64,000 nucleotides of DNA from Aphrocallistes beatrix (lineage: Eukaryota > Porifera > Hexactinellida > Sceptrulophora > Aphrocallistidae), in the NCBI GenBank assembly GCA_963281255.1, contig OY725498.1:1612001-1676000 (forward strand), given 5' to 3'. The notes under the pieces were generated by a model that was given only the letters and a program-made list of their open reading frames with translations, searched no databases and had not been told where the DNA came from. Both the position numbers and the translations under genes were made by a program. Shown one piece after another: positions 10,138-20,290 of the stretch (position 1 is the stretch's first letter; each line of letters opens with the position of its first letter).

Positions 10138-10647
10138 TACTTTTTGAACTTAATTAATTAAGCGACGATGTAAAACAAAATTTACTCAACTCTTTAGTTA
10201 TTATCATGTCAATATTATAATAGTATTGTGTGAACCATGGATGAGTGGATACAATTTAGGGATCGCAAATAGAGATTCTAAAACTACATTGAGCGATATC
10301 TGTGCTTGACTAGATTCACTTTGCCTTGCTGGACTTGAGGGGGGAAAGCACGATGATAATTGCATGGGAAAGGTGGACGCAAATTGTACTAAGTTTTTTT
10401 GCCCGGTATATGCACACTTTTTTCCCGTTCCTTAACTAATGCTAGCAAGTTTTGTTTCCAAGGCCCGGGGCCTATAATGAATTATCAGGCCTCTCAACTC
10501 TCACACGAGTATACATGATAATTGAAGGGATGAAGTTTATAACAAATTTTTAAAGACATAGAGGGACAATACTTAAAGTACTGAGATCATGCTCATAGCA
10601 GGGCCCGAAATCTTGAGATTTCATAAATCCCACGATTTTGTCTTGAG

Positions 10648-11123
10648 CAGGGTTGGGTTTTGTCCGTCCAAAACAGGTTTTGGACAGGGCAGTGGACAAA
10701 ACCTGGTTTTAACCGGTTAAAACCGGACAAAACTGGACAAAACCTAATAGAAACTGTAAATAATTGCAGTGGGTACGAAACAGTTTAGGATGGAAAGAGA
10801 GCGAGGACAATGAATGAATTTTCTTGCTAACGCCTGTTTATTACCATAACTATATTTTGTATTCGATTTATCATGGAGGACACGAACAACACTTGGACAA
10901 AACCTGGACAAAACTTGGATATAACTTGGACAAAACCTGGACAAAACTTGGACAAAACTTGGATATAACTTGGACAAAACCGTTAATGAGGAATATGAAT
11001 TAAATTTTGAGGTTTTGTCCAGTTTTGTCCAGTTTTGTCCACCCAAGAGGTTTTGGACAGGACGGTTTTAACCTGGTTAAAACCACTAGGTTTTGTCCAA
11101 GTGGACAAAACCTGCCAACCCTG
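10648..11123. mobile_element. Non-autonomous hAT element with inverted subterminal arrays
   Basis: TIRs CAGGGTTGG / CCAACCCTG flanked by a perfect 8-bp duplication gtcttgag (10640-10647 and 11124-11131). The interior is made of (tggacaaaac) units in one orientation on the left and centre and the reverse (ttttgtccag) towards the right end. No coding capacity. Confidence 0.85.
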
Positions 11124-11131
11124 GTCTTGAG

Positions 11132-11809
11132 ACATAATTAAATGATTCTTTGTGAGACACAATCGTATCAGATCAGGGCTCTCAACCAGAGAGTTCGCAA
11201 ATCGTGAGGTTTGATAGAAGTGTCGTTATATTTTGAGAGAAATCGTGAGATTCGGGGTCTGTCGTAATCGTGTGATACATGACGAGATCGTGAGAGGATC
11301 GGGATAATATTTTCTACCAGGACGGGATTTTAAAAATACCTAAGCGTACTTAATAAATGAATAAACGATACTTTATCATGATCATAAAATTGGTAGAATT
11401 TTGATCAGAAATGTAGAATTTCAATCCAAATTACACATTTCTGATCGAAACATTGGTTTTCTGACCAATTTTCCGGGAATCCCGGTTAATTCCCGGTCTA
11501 TCCCTAATGGTAACTTATACATTGGAATTATTTAGTCATATTACAAGTAAACGATCTGAATTTCAATTGATATTTCAATCTTGTTTTCAAAGTTAACTAA
11601 CATTGAAGTGATTAAGTTCATACATTAAAATATGACATTTCTTTTGCTAAGGCAAAATATTTTAAATGTATTTAAAAATGTGGTCAATAGACCGATAGTG
11701 CAGCTCCAAGAAAACAGTTATAACAAGTAGATCAAACTCACTAAGTCCACTGTTAATTAATAGTAAACTTTTTAACTCAACAAAACAGCCCTAGTGGGGA
11801 TGCATACCC
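11132..11809. other. Gene-free AT-rich stretch
   Basis: No gene recognised. A weak local inverted pair (gtagaattttgatcagaaatg / catttctgatcg..., about 11390-11460) is visible. Confidence 0.4.
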
Positions 11810-12135
11810 CAGAGTTGCACGCGGGCCGAAATTTGTAACCGCGGCCCGCATAAATATTTTTGACCCGCTTTGTAAGTTACTAACTATTGAGAGAAACTTC
11901 GGGAATCCTTTTATGGGAGTTTCTGCAAACACAAATAAGTGGAAACTAACAAAGTTCCATTTACGTAAGTGTTCCTTAATTGGTACCTCGTGACAATTAA
12001 AAACATCGTCTCAGTTGTCATCGCGGGAAAGTCCTGCCAAGATTTCTGGCCCGCGGAGCCCGCAAACTATTATATTCGGCCCGCGGGCGGACAAGAAAAG
12101 TCGGTCCGTGGCCCGCGTACAACTCTGGCATACCC
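11802..12135. mobile_element. Non-autonomous hAT element, 8-bp duplication gcataccc
   Basis: The element 11810-12127 has TIRs CAGAGTTGCACGCGGGCC and GGCCCGCGTACAACTCTG, flanked by a perfect gcataccc duplication (11802-11809, 12128-12135). A second copy in reverse orientation lies at 24009-24320. It ends about 110 bp downstream of the BTBD19 stop codon. Confidence 0.85.
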
Positions 12136-12243
12136 TCAGCACTGAGCACGCTCTCAGTACTTTTCAATACCAACACTTGTATAGACAAAATAAAATGAAT
12201 TTATAAAAGGAAATGTGGCTATGATAAATGAAGTCTACAAATG

Positions 12244-13092
12244 TTACAAGTTCGTTAGTTTCGAAGCTCTCCGAGGCCTCAGCTGAGGATCTTTGGGATT
12301 GCTGAGTTTGAGTGCGTGGCACTTCCAAGCGTAGGCTATCATGCTGATAGGGATGTACTCTGTGTCATTCTCTCGCTCCACCGTTGACAGGGTGAGCTCA
12401 TCCAGGAGCGGCAAACGAACGAATTGGATGACGTATGCGGCCACGGATTTCATTGACTCGCCCGTCACGACTGCATTGATACTCGCCCATTCCTTCACAT
12501 AGCCAATGAGCTTGGCCTCCCCTATGCACAGCCTATCGCTCTTGAGAATACAAGCTAGTGCTTGCTCCGATATCTCCTTGAACTTGTGCGAGGAGAACAC
12601 AGCCTCTGTGTTCTCCTCGATGAACTGCAGGCAGTGCGTGACGAGGTTATCCTGGGAGTAGCACAGTCCCGCCTGCAGGAATTCACTCACTACGTCCTTG
12701 TCGCACTGTTCCTGCATGAATTGGACGCAGAGCCGCTTCAATCCGTCCAGGCAGAACTCAACAGCAGCTGCCAGCAGATCGCACACGCCTTCACAGCTGA
12801 TGGGAGCGCAGTTAGTGTAGATGTACTCTAGGACGGCATTGAATATGATAGGGCGGATGTCTGCCAGTATCAATGGCGCCCCCGGGTCTCCTATAGGCGC
12901 ATCGAACATAGCCTTGAACACTTCACACCTGGTGGAGAGGAGACACTTGTGCCCTGTGAACACGGCTCGGTCCTCCCCCACGTAGAACTTCACATCGGCG
13001 TAGTCCTGAGAGTTCACCAGCTCACGCATCTCTTTGGCTAAGTGATCGGGATCTCCGTACATCAGATGGCTCTCACTGGTCACTCCACTCAT
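12244..13092 (-). CDS. BTBD19: BTB/POZ and BACK domain protein, BTBD19-like
   Basis: A single 282-residue intronless frame from ATG 13092-13090, close to the ~290 residues of vertebrate BTBD19. The BTB domain spans about residues 20-130: ELVNSQDYADVKFYVGED, FTGHKCLLSTRCEVFKAMF, VLEYIYTNCAPISCEGVCDLL. A BACK domain follows (about 135-235; FLQAGLCYSQDNLVTHCLQF, ILKSDRLCIGEAKLIGYVKE). The C-terminal ISMIAYAWKCHALKLSNP matches the IVEAWKCHAL signature I associate with BTBD19. BTB-BACK proteins are often Cullin-3 adaptors, but there is no Kelch propeller here and the substrate is unknown. Codon use is G+C-rich against AT-rich flanks, supporting a conserved expressed gene. Its 3' flank carries a hAT MITE. 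Confidence 0.88.
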   Translation of the reverse strand: MSGVTSESHLMYGDPDHLAKEMRELVNSQDYADVKFYVGEDRAVFTGHKCLLSTRCEVFKAMFDAPIGDPGAPLILADIRPIIFNAVLEYIYTNCAPISCEGVCDLLAAAVEFCLDGLKRLCVQFMQEQCDKDVVSEFLQAGLCYSQDNLVTHCLQFIEENTEAVFSSHKFKEISEQALACILKSDRLCIGEAKLIGYVKEWASINAVVTGESMKSVAAYVIQFVRLPLLDELTLSTVERENDTEYIPISMIAYAWKCHALKLSNPKDPQLRPRRASKLTNL

Positions 13093-13845
13093 TGCTAGCT
13101 AATGGCAAACTCCCAATCGACTTCAAATCGTAAATCAAACCAAAAAATATCCTGTCACTGAGAGGTGTGTCACACTATATTTCATACGTAAAACCTGGGC
13201 GATTCTCTACATGTCGGATTTCATGATTTATCTAAAATTTTCTTATTGTCCATACGTACAGCTCAAGAGTAGGAAGAAATAAGCTAAAATATTCAAGAAC
13301 ATTGCATCAAGTTGCAAGGAGCCTACGTATCCTAATCCCGGGATTGAATTCCAGAGGGAAAATGCTTCGGGATTTGAGGGACCTTACATACGATTACGGT
13401 AATTATTAACCATACGATTTGTATCCCAGATTAAATATATAATCTGACAAAAATAGGAACAATCTGCTTGCTCATGGGAAAATTTCGAATCTTAAAATAT
13501 TTTTTGGGGATATGGCCAACGAATCGGATTAAAAATAAAACGAATGACGGTATCATGTTCTAATCGGTGAGTTAAATCTGTCACAAAGGTTATATATAAT
13601 AAAGTATAATGAAACACAGACTAAAGGACGGTTGAAATAACAAGTTAGAAGCAGTGGCGGCGGGAGCAAATTATTATTAGGGGGCTGGGAATAGGGCACG
13701 GCGCGAGCGATTTTTTTAATGGGAAAAGACGCTTAATTTATTTACAATAGATTCATAGAGTAAGCAAATTTGAAATGGATTTGTGGTAGTAATCAATATT
13801 TGGCATCGTTATTGACTTATGAAATTGTTGATATTCTCAGGCGTG
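13093..13845. other. Gene-free stretch between BTBD19 and an inverted-repeat element
   Basis: AT-rich. At 13654 there is a CAGTGGCGGCGGGAGC hAT-type end without a recognisable partner. Probably contains the BTBD19 promoter; I see no clear TATA box. Confidence 0.4.
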
Positions 13846-14664
13846 TCAGGCCAAAATTGGTCCGGGGGACCAGATTTGGTCGCCAAAATTGGTCCGGGGG
13901 ACCAGATTTGGTCGCCAAAATTGGTCCGGGGGACCAGATTTTGCAGCCAAAATTGGTTCCCCTGGCTAAATTTGGTACCACCTAGCTAAATTTAGTCACC
14001 CGGACCAGTTTTGGCTGCCAAAATTAGTCCAGGGGACCAGTTTTAGCTGCCACATTTGGTCCGAGGGATCAGTTTTGGCTGCCAAATCTAGTCCGGAGGA
14101 CCATTTTTAGTGCAGTTTCTGCAGAGAGATGCCCCTATGGCAAGGACGGTGTACCACATCCGTCCATATGTATGTATGTATCTCCGTACGCTGCGAAATT
14201 TGAGTTTTCAAAAATTTAGTAGTCCCGATGTATTACAATATTCATATCTCACATGCCAAGTCAGCTGCACTATCGGTCTACCGACAGCCATTTTTTAACA
14301 TGAATAATGCTAACTTGAGCCATGATAAAAGCGGGGCGCAGCGTTGAAGTTTGTGGGAAATGGCGGGACGCAATAGTAGAACTTCTACATACTTGTAGAA
14401 TCAAAAAAAGTGGACATAATAAAACTTCATATAAAAGCGGGACATTCATGAAAATTAGCTCAACAGAAGAATGCAAAAATCGGGACGTCCCGTCAAAAAC
14501 GGGCAGTTGGCATGTATTGAATAGACTCCCTATTAATAGAGACCTCCGAGAGTGATTGTAATGTCATCACATCCTATGAGGAGAGGACTACTTTAGTGTA
14601 CGTAATTAATTAAATGACACAAAATTTAACCCGGACCAATTTTGGCCCCGGACCATTTTTTTCG
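13846..14664. mobile_element. Inverted-repeat element with ggaccag/ccaaaattgg arrays
   Basis: Tandem ~30-bp units (ccaaaattggtccgggggac) at 13850-13950 turn into the inverted form (ggaccagttttggctgcc) from 13995 to 14105, and a terminal inverted segment (ccggaccaattttggcccc) lies at 14631-14650. The palindromes CCAAAATTGG and GGTCC-GGACC recur. A second small element (about 14291-14520) with gcgggacgc/cgtcccgt internal repeats is inserted. Boundaries approximate. Confidence 0.6.
14291..14520. mobile_element. MITE of the 'acatgccaac...gcgggacg' family
   Basis: Starts around acatgaataatgctaactt and ends cagttggcatgtatt, with internal gcggggcgcagcgttgaa, aaagcgggaca and gggacgtcccgt. Further copies: 34404-34618, 54338-54553, 38782-39415 (interrupted), 43379-43480 (partial) and 62588-62748. 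Confidence 0.6.
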
Positions 14665-14668
14665 TGAC

Positions 14669-14734
14669 AGGCGCCCGCAGGGCGACTCTGCGAACACAAA
14701 GTGTTCGCTGGCCTACTCAAGTGCGAGAAGCGCG
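14669..14734. repeat. Hairpin tail of the CAAGCG element family (solo fragment)
   Basis: Reads ggcgcccgcagggcgac, gcgaacacaaagtgttcgc, gcgagaagcgcgcttg, the three-hairpin GC-rich tail that ends the longer elements at 18.8, 40.9 and 58.6 kb. No body is attached. Confidence 0.6.
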
Positions 14735-15019
14735 CTTGTTTTTGATATAATTTAATGTTTAGTCTACGTACTGAATTGTCCATGTACATCGCAAATTAGG
14801 GGCATGGTCTTGAGCACTCTAAAATCTGAGGAATTAATTATCTGTTCATGTGGGTACGTGTCCCTCAAATGGCCATAGTTGTGCATTTGATATACGATAA
14901 CAATCATAGGACTGATAAATAATGACGTACCATGTCTAAGAACTTATTAGAATCATTAGTCCTTGATTATAACATAGTCTTGCAGCATTTTAGTGAAGAG
15001 CTATTCTCAATTACAGTTC

Positions 15020-15710
15020 TCTACTACGTACTACTATATAGCCTTATAGTAAAAAGTCGAGAGAGCATGCTCGTTAGGTCTAAATAGGATGTTCTACAAA
15101 CTCATCAGATTTATTCAATTCCTAATGTTATTACCGTTTACAGGTCAATAATACATGCATTCTATTGTGGTAGGAGACATCCATTGCTCAATTGTAAATT
15201 ACTCCTGCCATATATGAGTAACAAACTGGAATTTTTGTCTTATTAGAGACTAAAATAAACGGGCACTAATATGTAAGGAACGGAAATTGAGGCTTTTGGA
15301 GTGGAGTATGTTTGAAAAAAAAGGGTGAAAACGAGGCATTTTGATTGAGAAATCAATAGGTGCGAAAAGGGCATTTCAGGGGAAGAAAGTTCCGCCATTC
15401 CTCCATTGGTTCCCAGCATCATACCTACTTATAATAGTAGGAAGTTATTACATATATGAAACTTCTCGAACTAATTTAAACCAATTTTACATCAGGATTT
15501 TTATAGGTGATACTCCGTACGGGAAGTACAGTATCTAGGGCGCATGTAGTAGATTCAAATCAGTAAATACTTGTACCTTTTTTTGAATATAAAGGTAGAA
15601 ATGTAAGGAGCATGCTCTCTCGACCTAATGAGCATGCTCTCTGGACTTAACGAGCATGCTCTCTCGACTTTTCAATACCTCTATATAGCAGTACATAATT
15701 GAAATTTGAG
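15020..15710. mobile_element. Inverted-repeat element with GAGCATGCTC palindromes
   Basis: The left arm (about 15025-15082) has tactactatatag then aaaagtcgagagagcatgct. The right arm (15607-15705) has three agcatgctctcts units (ctcgac/ggac variants) then gacttttcaatacctct and atatagcagta. The repeated core GAGCATGCTC is a perfect palindrome. The interior of about 520 bp has no recognised gene. Confidence 0.65.
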
Positions 15711-15899
15711 TAGATAGTTCAAACTGGTGTGGCTCATCCATTATAATAATTTATCAGGGGAAGAATTTGTCCTTGTTTCCCATTGGCTATCACTGTCGGT
15801 GTACAAATCACACTTTGTTTTTCTTAAAAGTTGTCTAGGTTGGTTAGAAAGCGAATCTTCTAATTTATCAACTAATTAATTTGTAGATAAGATAGCTCG

Positions 15900-18359
15900 A
15901 TGTGTCTCCGCTCAAGAGCTTATAAGCCACACATCTCCACTCGAGATCCCATTAACCGTTCCGGACACTCGTTCCCTATCAACAGCGTGTCTATTTCAGG
16001 AAGGTTGGAGGGCCTAGCAATACTTTTAGAATGCGAATATTCGTACACGAACACGCTAATCAAGGAGGGAGTCGAAGTAGAGTTTGTGTTTCCTGTCCCA
16101 TCCGGTGCAACGGTATGTGGATTGAGCGGCGAAATCGACGGCCGTCAGGTAAAGGGCGTGGTGAAAGAAAAAGAATCGGCCAGACAGGAGTATGATGATG
16201 CGATCAGCAGTGGATATTCTGTAGGATTTATAGAAAAGGGTGAAAAAGATTTCAAAATTCTCCTAGGCAATCTCTCCCCCGGAGGAAAGGCAGTATTGAA
16301 AATCAAAATTCTATCAGAACTGCATCTGAATGTTGAAGGTTTAGTCTGCCTCCAGCTACCAGCTGCGATGATCCCGCAGTGTAAATTCAACTTTGAACTC
16401 CTCATTGAGAAACGAGTGGGAGAGTTCTCTCGCATCGAGTCCTCTACCCACAACATCTCCTACAGCAAAGAGCTTACCGGGGAAGTCGTGAAGATAAAAG
16501 AGGCGCCGCAAACTCAGGAGAAAGATCTAGAAATACTGCTGAAGCCATCTTTCACTGATCTTCCTCACATCTCCATATTCGCTCCAATCACTGCCACTGC
16601 TTCACATCGCTACCTCGCCTCTCACATGTGCATGCTCACTTTCATACCGCAGCTTGCTGCAGAGGCTGTTGCCACTCCTCCAACTGCAGAATTCATATTT
16701 ATCATTGACAGGAGCGGGAGTATGTCAGGGACCAGAATAAAACACGCCAAATCCACTCTGGAGCTTCTGGTACAGAGCTTAACGATTGGCTGCTACTTCA
16801 ACATTATCGGGTTCGGAGCTATGTTCGAGATGCTTTCTGAAGGACAGAGTCTTGAGTATAGTCAGGAGTCTCAGGAGAAAGCTTTACATTATGTCAGGAA
16901 AATGGAGGCTGATTTCGGTGGCACATACCTATTATCCCCACTCAGAGCAGCTGTTCAGTTTCCTGAACCCAAACCTAACATCTCGCGACAGATAATGATC
17001 CTCACAGATGGAGACACAGACGAAACAAACGAGATTATAAAGATGGTTCGCTCCACGCCTCAAACATTTCGTGTCTTTTCATTCGGAATCGGGAGTGAAG
17101 CTTCTCCTAAACTGATAGAGGGTGTGGCTTCGGCTGGGAGGGGTAAGGCCGTGTACTTAAAAGAAGCTTCTGAAATGGAGCAGAAAGTACTCCACATCAT
17201 GAACCTCGCATTCAGTCCGGACCTCCGAGATATTCAGTTGGAATTCTCACACCCCACCCAGTACTTCCCAGCTAAACTGCCCAACCTCTTTCTCAATGAG
17301 AGACTCGTCGTATACGGTTTTATTTCAGCTCCTTCGCCTCCAGACGGAGATTTAGAAGCTCGTTTGAGTTTCACTAAGGAGAAAGAGAGGGTAGTTATGA
17401 AGAAGGAATTCTCACTGGCTCCTGACTCGGTTTTAACTTCTCCTGATGACATTTCTCTTATTCACCTACTCGGCTGCTCTCTCGCTCTGAACAGCTGGGA
17501 ATCTGAACTCGGTATGCGTTCTGAATGTGTTCAGCTTAGCTGTGCCACTGGCATTCTGTGTAAGCACACAGCCTACATTGCAGTAGATTCAGAACAATCT
17601 GCGGTTATCAGTGCTCCGCTTGTTAGAATTCCTGCTCCTGTTTCCAGTGTGATTACTAAGAAGAGGAAGAGAATAGACACAAATCAATATAGAACGAAAG
17701 AGACGCGAATTGCAAGGTCTCGTGTTAAAAAGTATCGTTCCGTTCTTCCTGATCTCGATCGTTCCAGATCTCGTTCCAGATCTCCTCCGAAGTTTCAATT
17801 TCAATCCTTTTTAAGAGGTTCCAAATCAGAAGAGAATATGTTTAATTCGAATCAAAATAGTTGTAAATCAGAAGAAGAAGACTACACCATTGCTAATCTT
17901 GTATGCATGCCATCTAATGATTCTGATGACGATTCTGATGACGATTCTGATGGCTGTATTTCTCCCCTATTCATGGAGAAATCCGCTAAACGTAAAAGAT
18001 CAGGAAATATTAATGATAATGAATCACGTTCTGCTGAAATTTCTACTTGCAAAACATTGGATTCCTATCAGAGTATCACTCGACTGCAGAGAGCTGATGG
18101 TAGCTGGCAGTACAGTGAAGAGTTGGAGAAAGAACTAAATCTGGATCTTAGTGGCACCTGTCCTCCCGGTGTTGATCGCACTGTCTGGACAAGTATCGTC
18201 TGCATCGTCTGTCTGAAAGTAAAATTCTCGCAATTCCAAACTCAACTGCTGCTCGTTGTGAGGAAGGGAGAGAATTGGGCGAAGCAAGAGCTAGCTAAAT
18301 CAGCACAGAAATTCTCTTATGAGGAATTAACGGATACTGCACGTCAGGTTTTGCCTTGA
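15900..18359 (+). CDS. VWA5A: VIT and von Willebrand factor A domain protein, VWA5A-like
   Basis: An 819-residue single-exon frame; human VWA5A is about 790. The VIT domain spans residues about 10-140 (INSVSISGRLEGLAILLECE, VEFVFPVPSGATVCGL, EKESARQEYDDAISSGYSVG, GNLSPGGKAVLKIKILSEL). The vWA domain spans about 262-440 with an intact MIDAS, DRSGSMSG at 270-277, then SLTIGCYFNIIGFG, ADFGGTYLLSPL and ILTDGD. The C-terminal 110 residues (LQRADGSWQYSEELEKEL, VWTSIVCIVCLKVKF, ENWAKQELAKSAQK) match the VWA5A/PARP4 tail. Between them, about residues 600-705 form a low-complexity insert with an SR-repeat (RSRSRSRSPPK) and an acidic DDDSDDDSD run, unlike human VWA5A. Predicted intracellular, no signal peptide; MIDAS proteins bind protein ligands through a divalent metal. 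The exact role of VWA5A is poorly known. Confidence 0.92.
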   Translation: MCLRSRAYKPHISTRDPINRSGHSFPINSVSISGRLEGLAILLECEYSYTNTLIKEGVEVEFVFPVPSGATVCGLSGEIDGRQVKGVVKEKESARQEYDDAISSGYSVGFIEKGEKDFKILLGNLSPGGKAVLKIKILSELHLNVEGLVCLQLPAAMIPQCKFNFELLIEKRVGEFSRIESSTHNISYSKELTGEVVKIKEAPQTQEKDLEILLKPSFTDLPHISIFAPITATASHRYLASHMCMLTFIPQLAAEAVATPPTAEFIFIIDRSGSMSGTRIKHAKSTLELLVQSLTIGCYFNIIGFGAMFEMLSEGQSLEYSQESQEKALHYVRKMEADFGGTYLLSPLRAAVQFPEPKPNISRQIMILTDGDTDETNEIIKMVRSTPQTFRVFSFGIGSEASPKLIEGVASAGRGKAVYLKEASEMEQKVLHIMNLAFSPDLRDIQLEFSHPTQYFPAKLPNLFLNERLVVYGFISAPSPPDGDLEARLSFTKEKERVVMKKEFSLAPDSVLTSPDDISLIHLLGCSLALNSWESELGMRSECVQLSCATGILCKHTAYIAVDSEQSAVISAPLVRIPAPVSSVITKKRKRIDTNQYRTKETRIARSRVKKYRSVLPDLDRSRSRSRSPPKFQFQSFLRGSKSEENMFNSNQNSCKSEEEDYTIANLVCMPSNDSDDDSDDDSDGCISPLFMEKSAKRKRSGNINDNESRSAEISTCKTLDSYQSITRLQRADGSWQYSEELEKELNLDLSGTCPPGVDRTVWTSIVCIVCLKVKFSQFQTQLLLVVRKGENWAKQELAKSAQKFSYEELTDTARQVLP

Positions 18360-18755
18360 TAAGTGCATTGCATGTGAAGTTGTGAACATTCAATTTCACT
18401 AGGTTGACCAAGTTAGACTGTTGAGATACACAACACTGCGTATTAAAAGTGAATTGTTTATTTTATCATTTTTTGCATGATTTTATAGTCTATATATATA
18501 TATACTATATTAAAAGAGTTTTGTAGAGATAGTTTGTATTTAGGTTCTCTGACATTAAGATCATATGCGTTGATTCTGACGGGGCGGGTCCGTCAGCCTT
18601 TGAAGCTGCTGGGCCAATCTAACCTGGCCCCGTCAGGCTTTGGTCCATCAGACTTCGGAAACTAAAATTATATTTGTTGATAGATATTCATGTCTAGTTT
18701 TAAACGTAAAGTATGTCCCATGAAGCGGAACCTTGGAATAAAGAGACATACCCTG
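18360..18755. other. 3' flank of VWA5A-like, gene-free
   Basis: Contains a short (TA)n run at 18493-18508 and an imperfect repeat of cgtcag...ctt (18575-18660). A poly(A) signal was not identified with confidence. Confidence 0.4.
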
Positions 18756-18812
18756 CTATCGTCCTTTCTTCCTACTGTGACTTCAATAACTTCTTTGATC
18801 GCTTCATTGCTA
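18756..18812 (-). pseudogene. N-terminal remnant of a propeller-family gene, cut by an insertion
   Basis: On the minus strand, 18806-18804 is an ATG followed by AAGCGATCAAAGAAG, MKRSKK, the start of the propeller family found at 26.4 and 49.8 kb. The reading decays within about 11 codons. The upstream half of the same locus (tgctatgaaatagtaaaaac, gene 5' flank) is found at 20291-20345, on the far side of the 18813-20290 element. Confidence 0.6.
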
Positions 18813-20290
18813 CAAGCGCGCTTCGCTTGCTTGCGTTGCGAGGCTTGCGGACACTTTGTGTCCGCCAGAGGCGCCCTTTGGGCGCCTGGGGTCCCAATGA
18901 TTAATTATAAAGGAGAAATCATCTCTAAATATGTCTGTCCTACTGTTATAATCGACATCGCACGAAAAATCACCAAATTTGCCAATTTTTAAAATTTTGA
19001 TGCGTAATAATGACGTCATAACAAAGTGATGAGTCATAAATTTTTGATGCTAGTTGCATCATATGTGCGGGATGTTAGTATACAGATTATATTAAAATTT
19101 CAGCCTTTTATCTTCTATAATGGCTGAGTGATGCTCGAATAACTGTATTGCTTAACTTTTAAAAAGTTAGTTCATGTCTTTCTAATTATGTGTCTGAATT
19201 TCACCCAAGGGACTGGACAAAATTGGCCGTTATATACAGGTGACCGTTATATAGAGTGGCCGCTATAGCAGGTTCGACTGTATATATATACAGTGGTGTA
19301 GCACTGACTCAAAAAGTGGTCCGGCTAAAAACATGTAAACCATGAGTTGGACTCGGAATTTTGCTATATCATTTGTCCAATAAAAATAAAATTAATAATA
19401 TTATTCTGTGGATTCGTCGTAATGGATCCACTTCCACTGCTCAAACCACTTTACATTGAATGCTCTTTGCACAACATTAGTCAACCCAAAAGAGCGTTTT
19501 GGGAAAATAAAAGTTTTTGGATGATGGGGCTCTTTAGGTAAAGGCGATGCCATTGAGAGATATAATTCAGCTAGCAAACTTGATAAATAAGGTCAGACAA
19601 AAGATATACATACATTGGAATGCAATAGCACAAACTTGTAAGTCAGCAAATAGGAAAATTCATGGTCCGGCCAAAAACCGGACCGGCTAAAAAAGAAGTC
19701 CGGCCAAAAGCCGGACCATCTGATCCTTGCCCAAAAAAGTGGTCCGGCCAAAGCCGGACCTGCCGCACCTACTCCTACGCCTATGTAATATATATCTGTA
19801 ATGAATTGATTGAAGAAACTGCCAGGCACAGAAAGCTGATTTTTGGCATGTGGGAGTATTTCGGCTATGGCTCCACTAAGTTCTGACCTCAGACGAAAAT
19901 GTCGACTCATCGTGGAATTATGACGTCATTTCCACCTTTTTATAATTAGAAATTTCAGTTTTTCCACCATAACTCAGCCATTTTAGGTGATAGAAGGCTG
20001 AAATTTTAATAGAATGTGTATATTAATATACCTCACATATGATGTAACTATCATCAAAAAATGATGACTCATCACTCTGTTATGACGTCATCATTACACA
20101 TCAAAAAAAATTTAAAATTGACAAATTTGGTGATTTTTCGTGCGATATCGATTATAATAGTAAGACAGACCGTGACAGACGTATTTAGAGATCTTATATC
20201 CCCCTATATTTAATCAATGTGACCCCGGGCGCCTCCGGCAGACGCAAAGTGTCCGCCTGCCGCGCAGCATAAGCAAGCGAAGCGGGCTTG
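18813..20290. mobile_element. CAAGCG long-TIR element, inserted at a propeller start codon
   Basis: The ends CAAGCGCGCTTCGCTTGC and GCAAGCGAAGCGGGCTTG are inverted, and each is followed inward by the GCGGACACAAAGTGTCCGC hairpin and a ~350-bp body with TGACGTCA motifs, so each TIR is about 400-490 bp. The flank is ttgcta on both sides (18807-18812, 20291-20296), a 6-bp duplication inside the start region of a propeller gene copy. The centre carries another element (19291-19785). Confidence 0.75.
19291..19785. mobile_element. Nested element with gtccggcc palindromic repeats
   Basis: The approximate ends CAGTGGTGTAGCA and CTCCTACGCCTATG are embedded in TA-rich flanks. The right part (19662-19760) repeats gtccggccaaaagccggacc-type palindromes; one inverted unit (gtggtccggct) lies near the left end. 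Sits in the centre of the 18813-20290 element. Boundaries are moderately certain. Confidence 0.55.

Noticed and set aside
18813-20290. Helitron origin of the hairpin-tailed elements
   Set aside because: Helitrons have no inverted copies of the 3' hairpin at both ends and no target duplication; here both ends carry the tail and ttgcta is duplicated.
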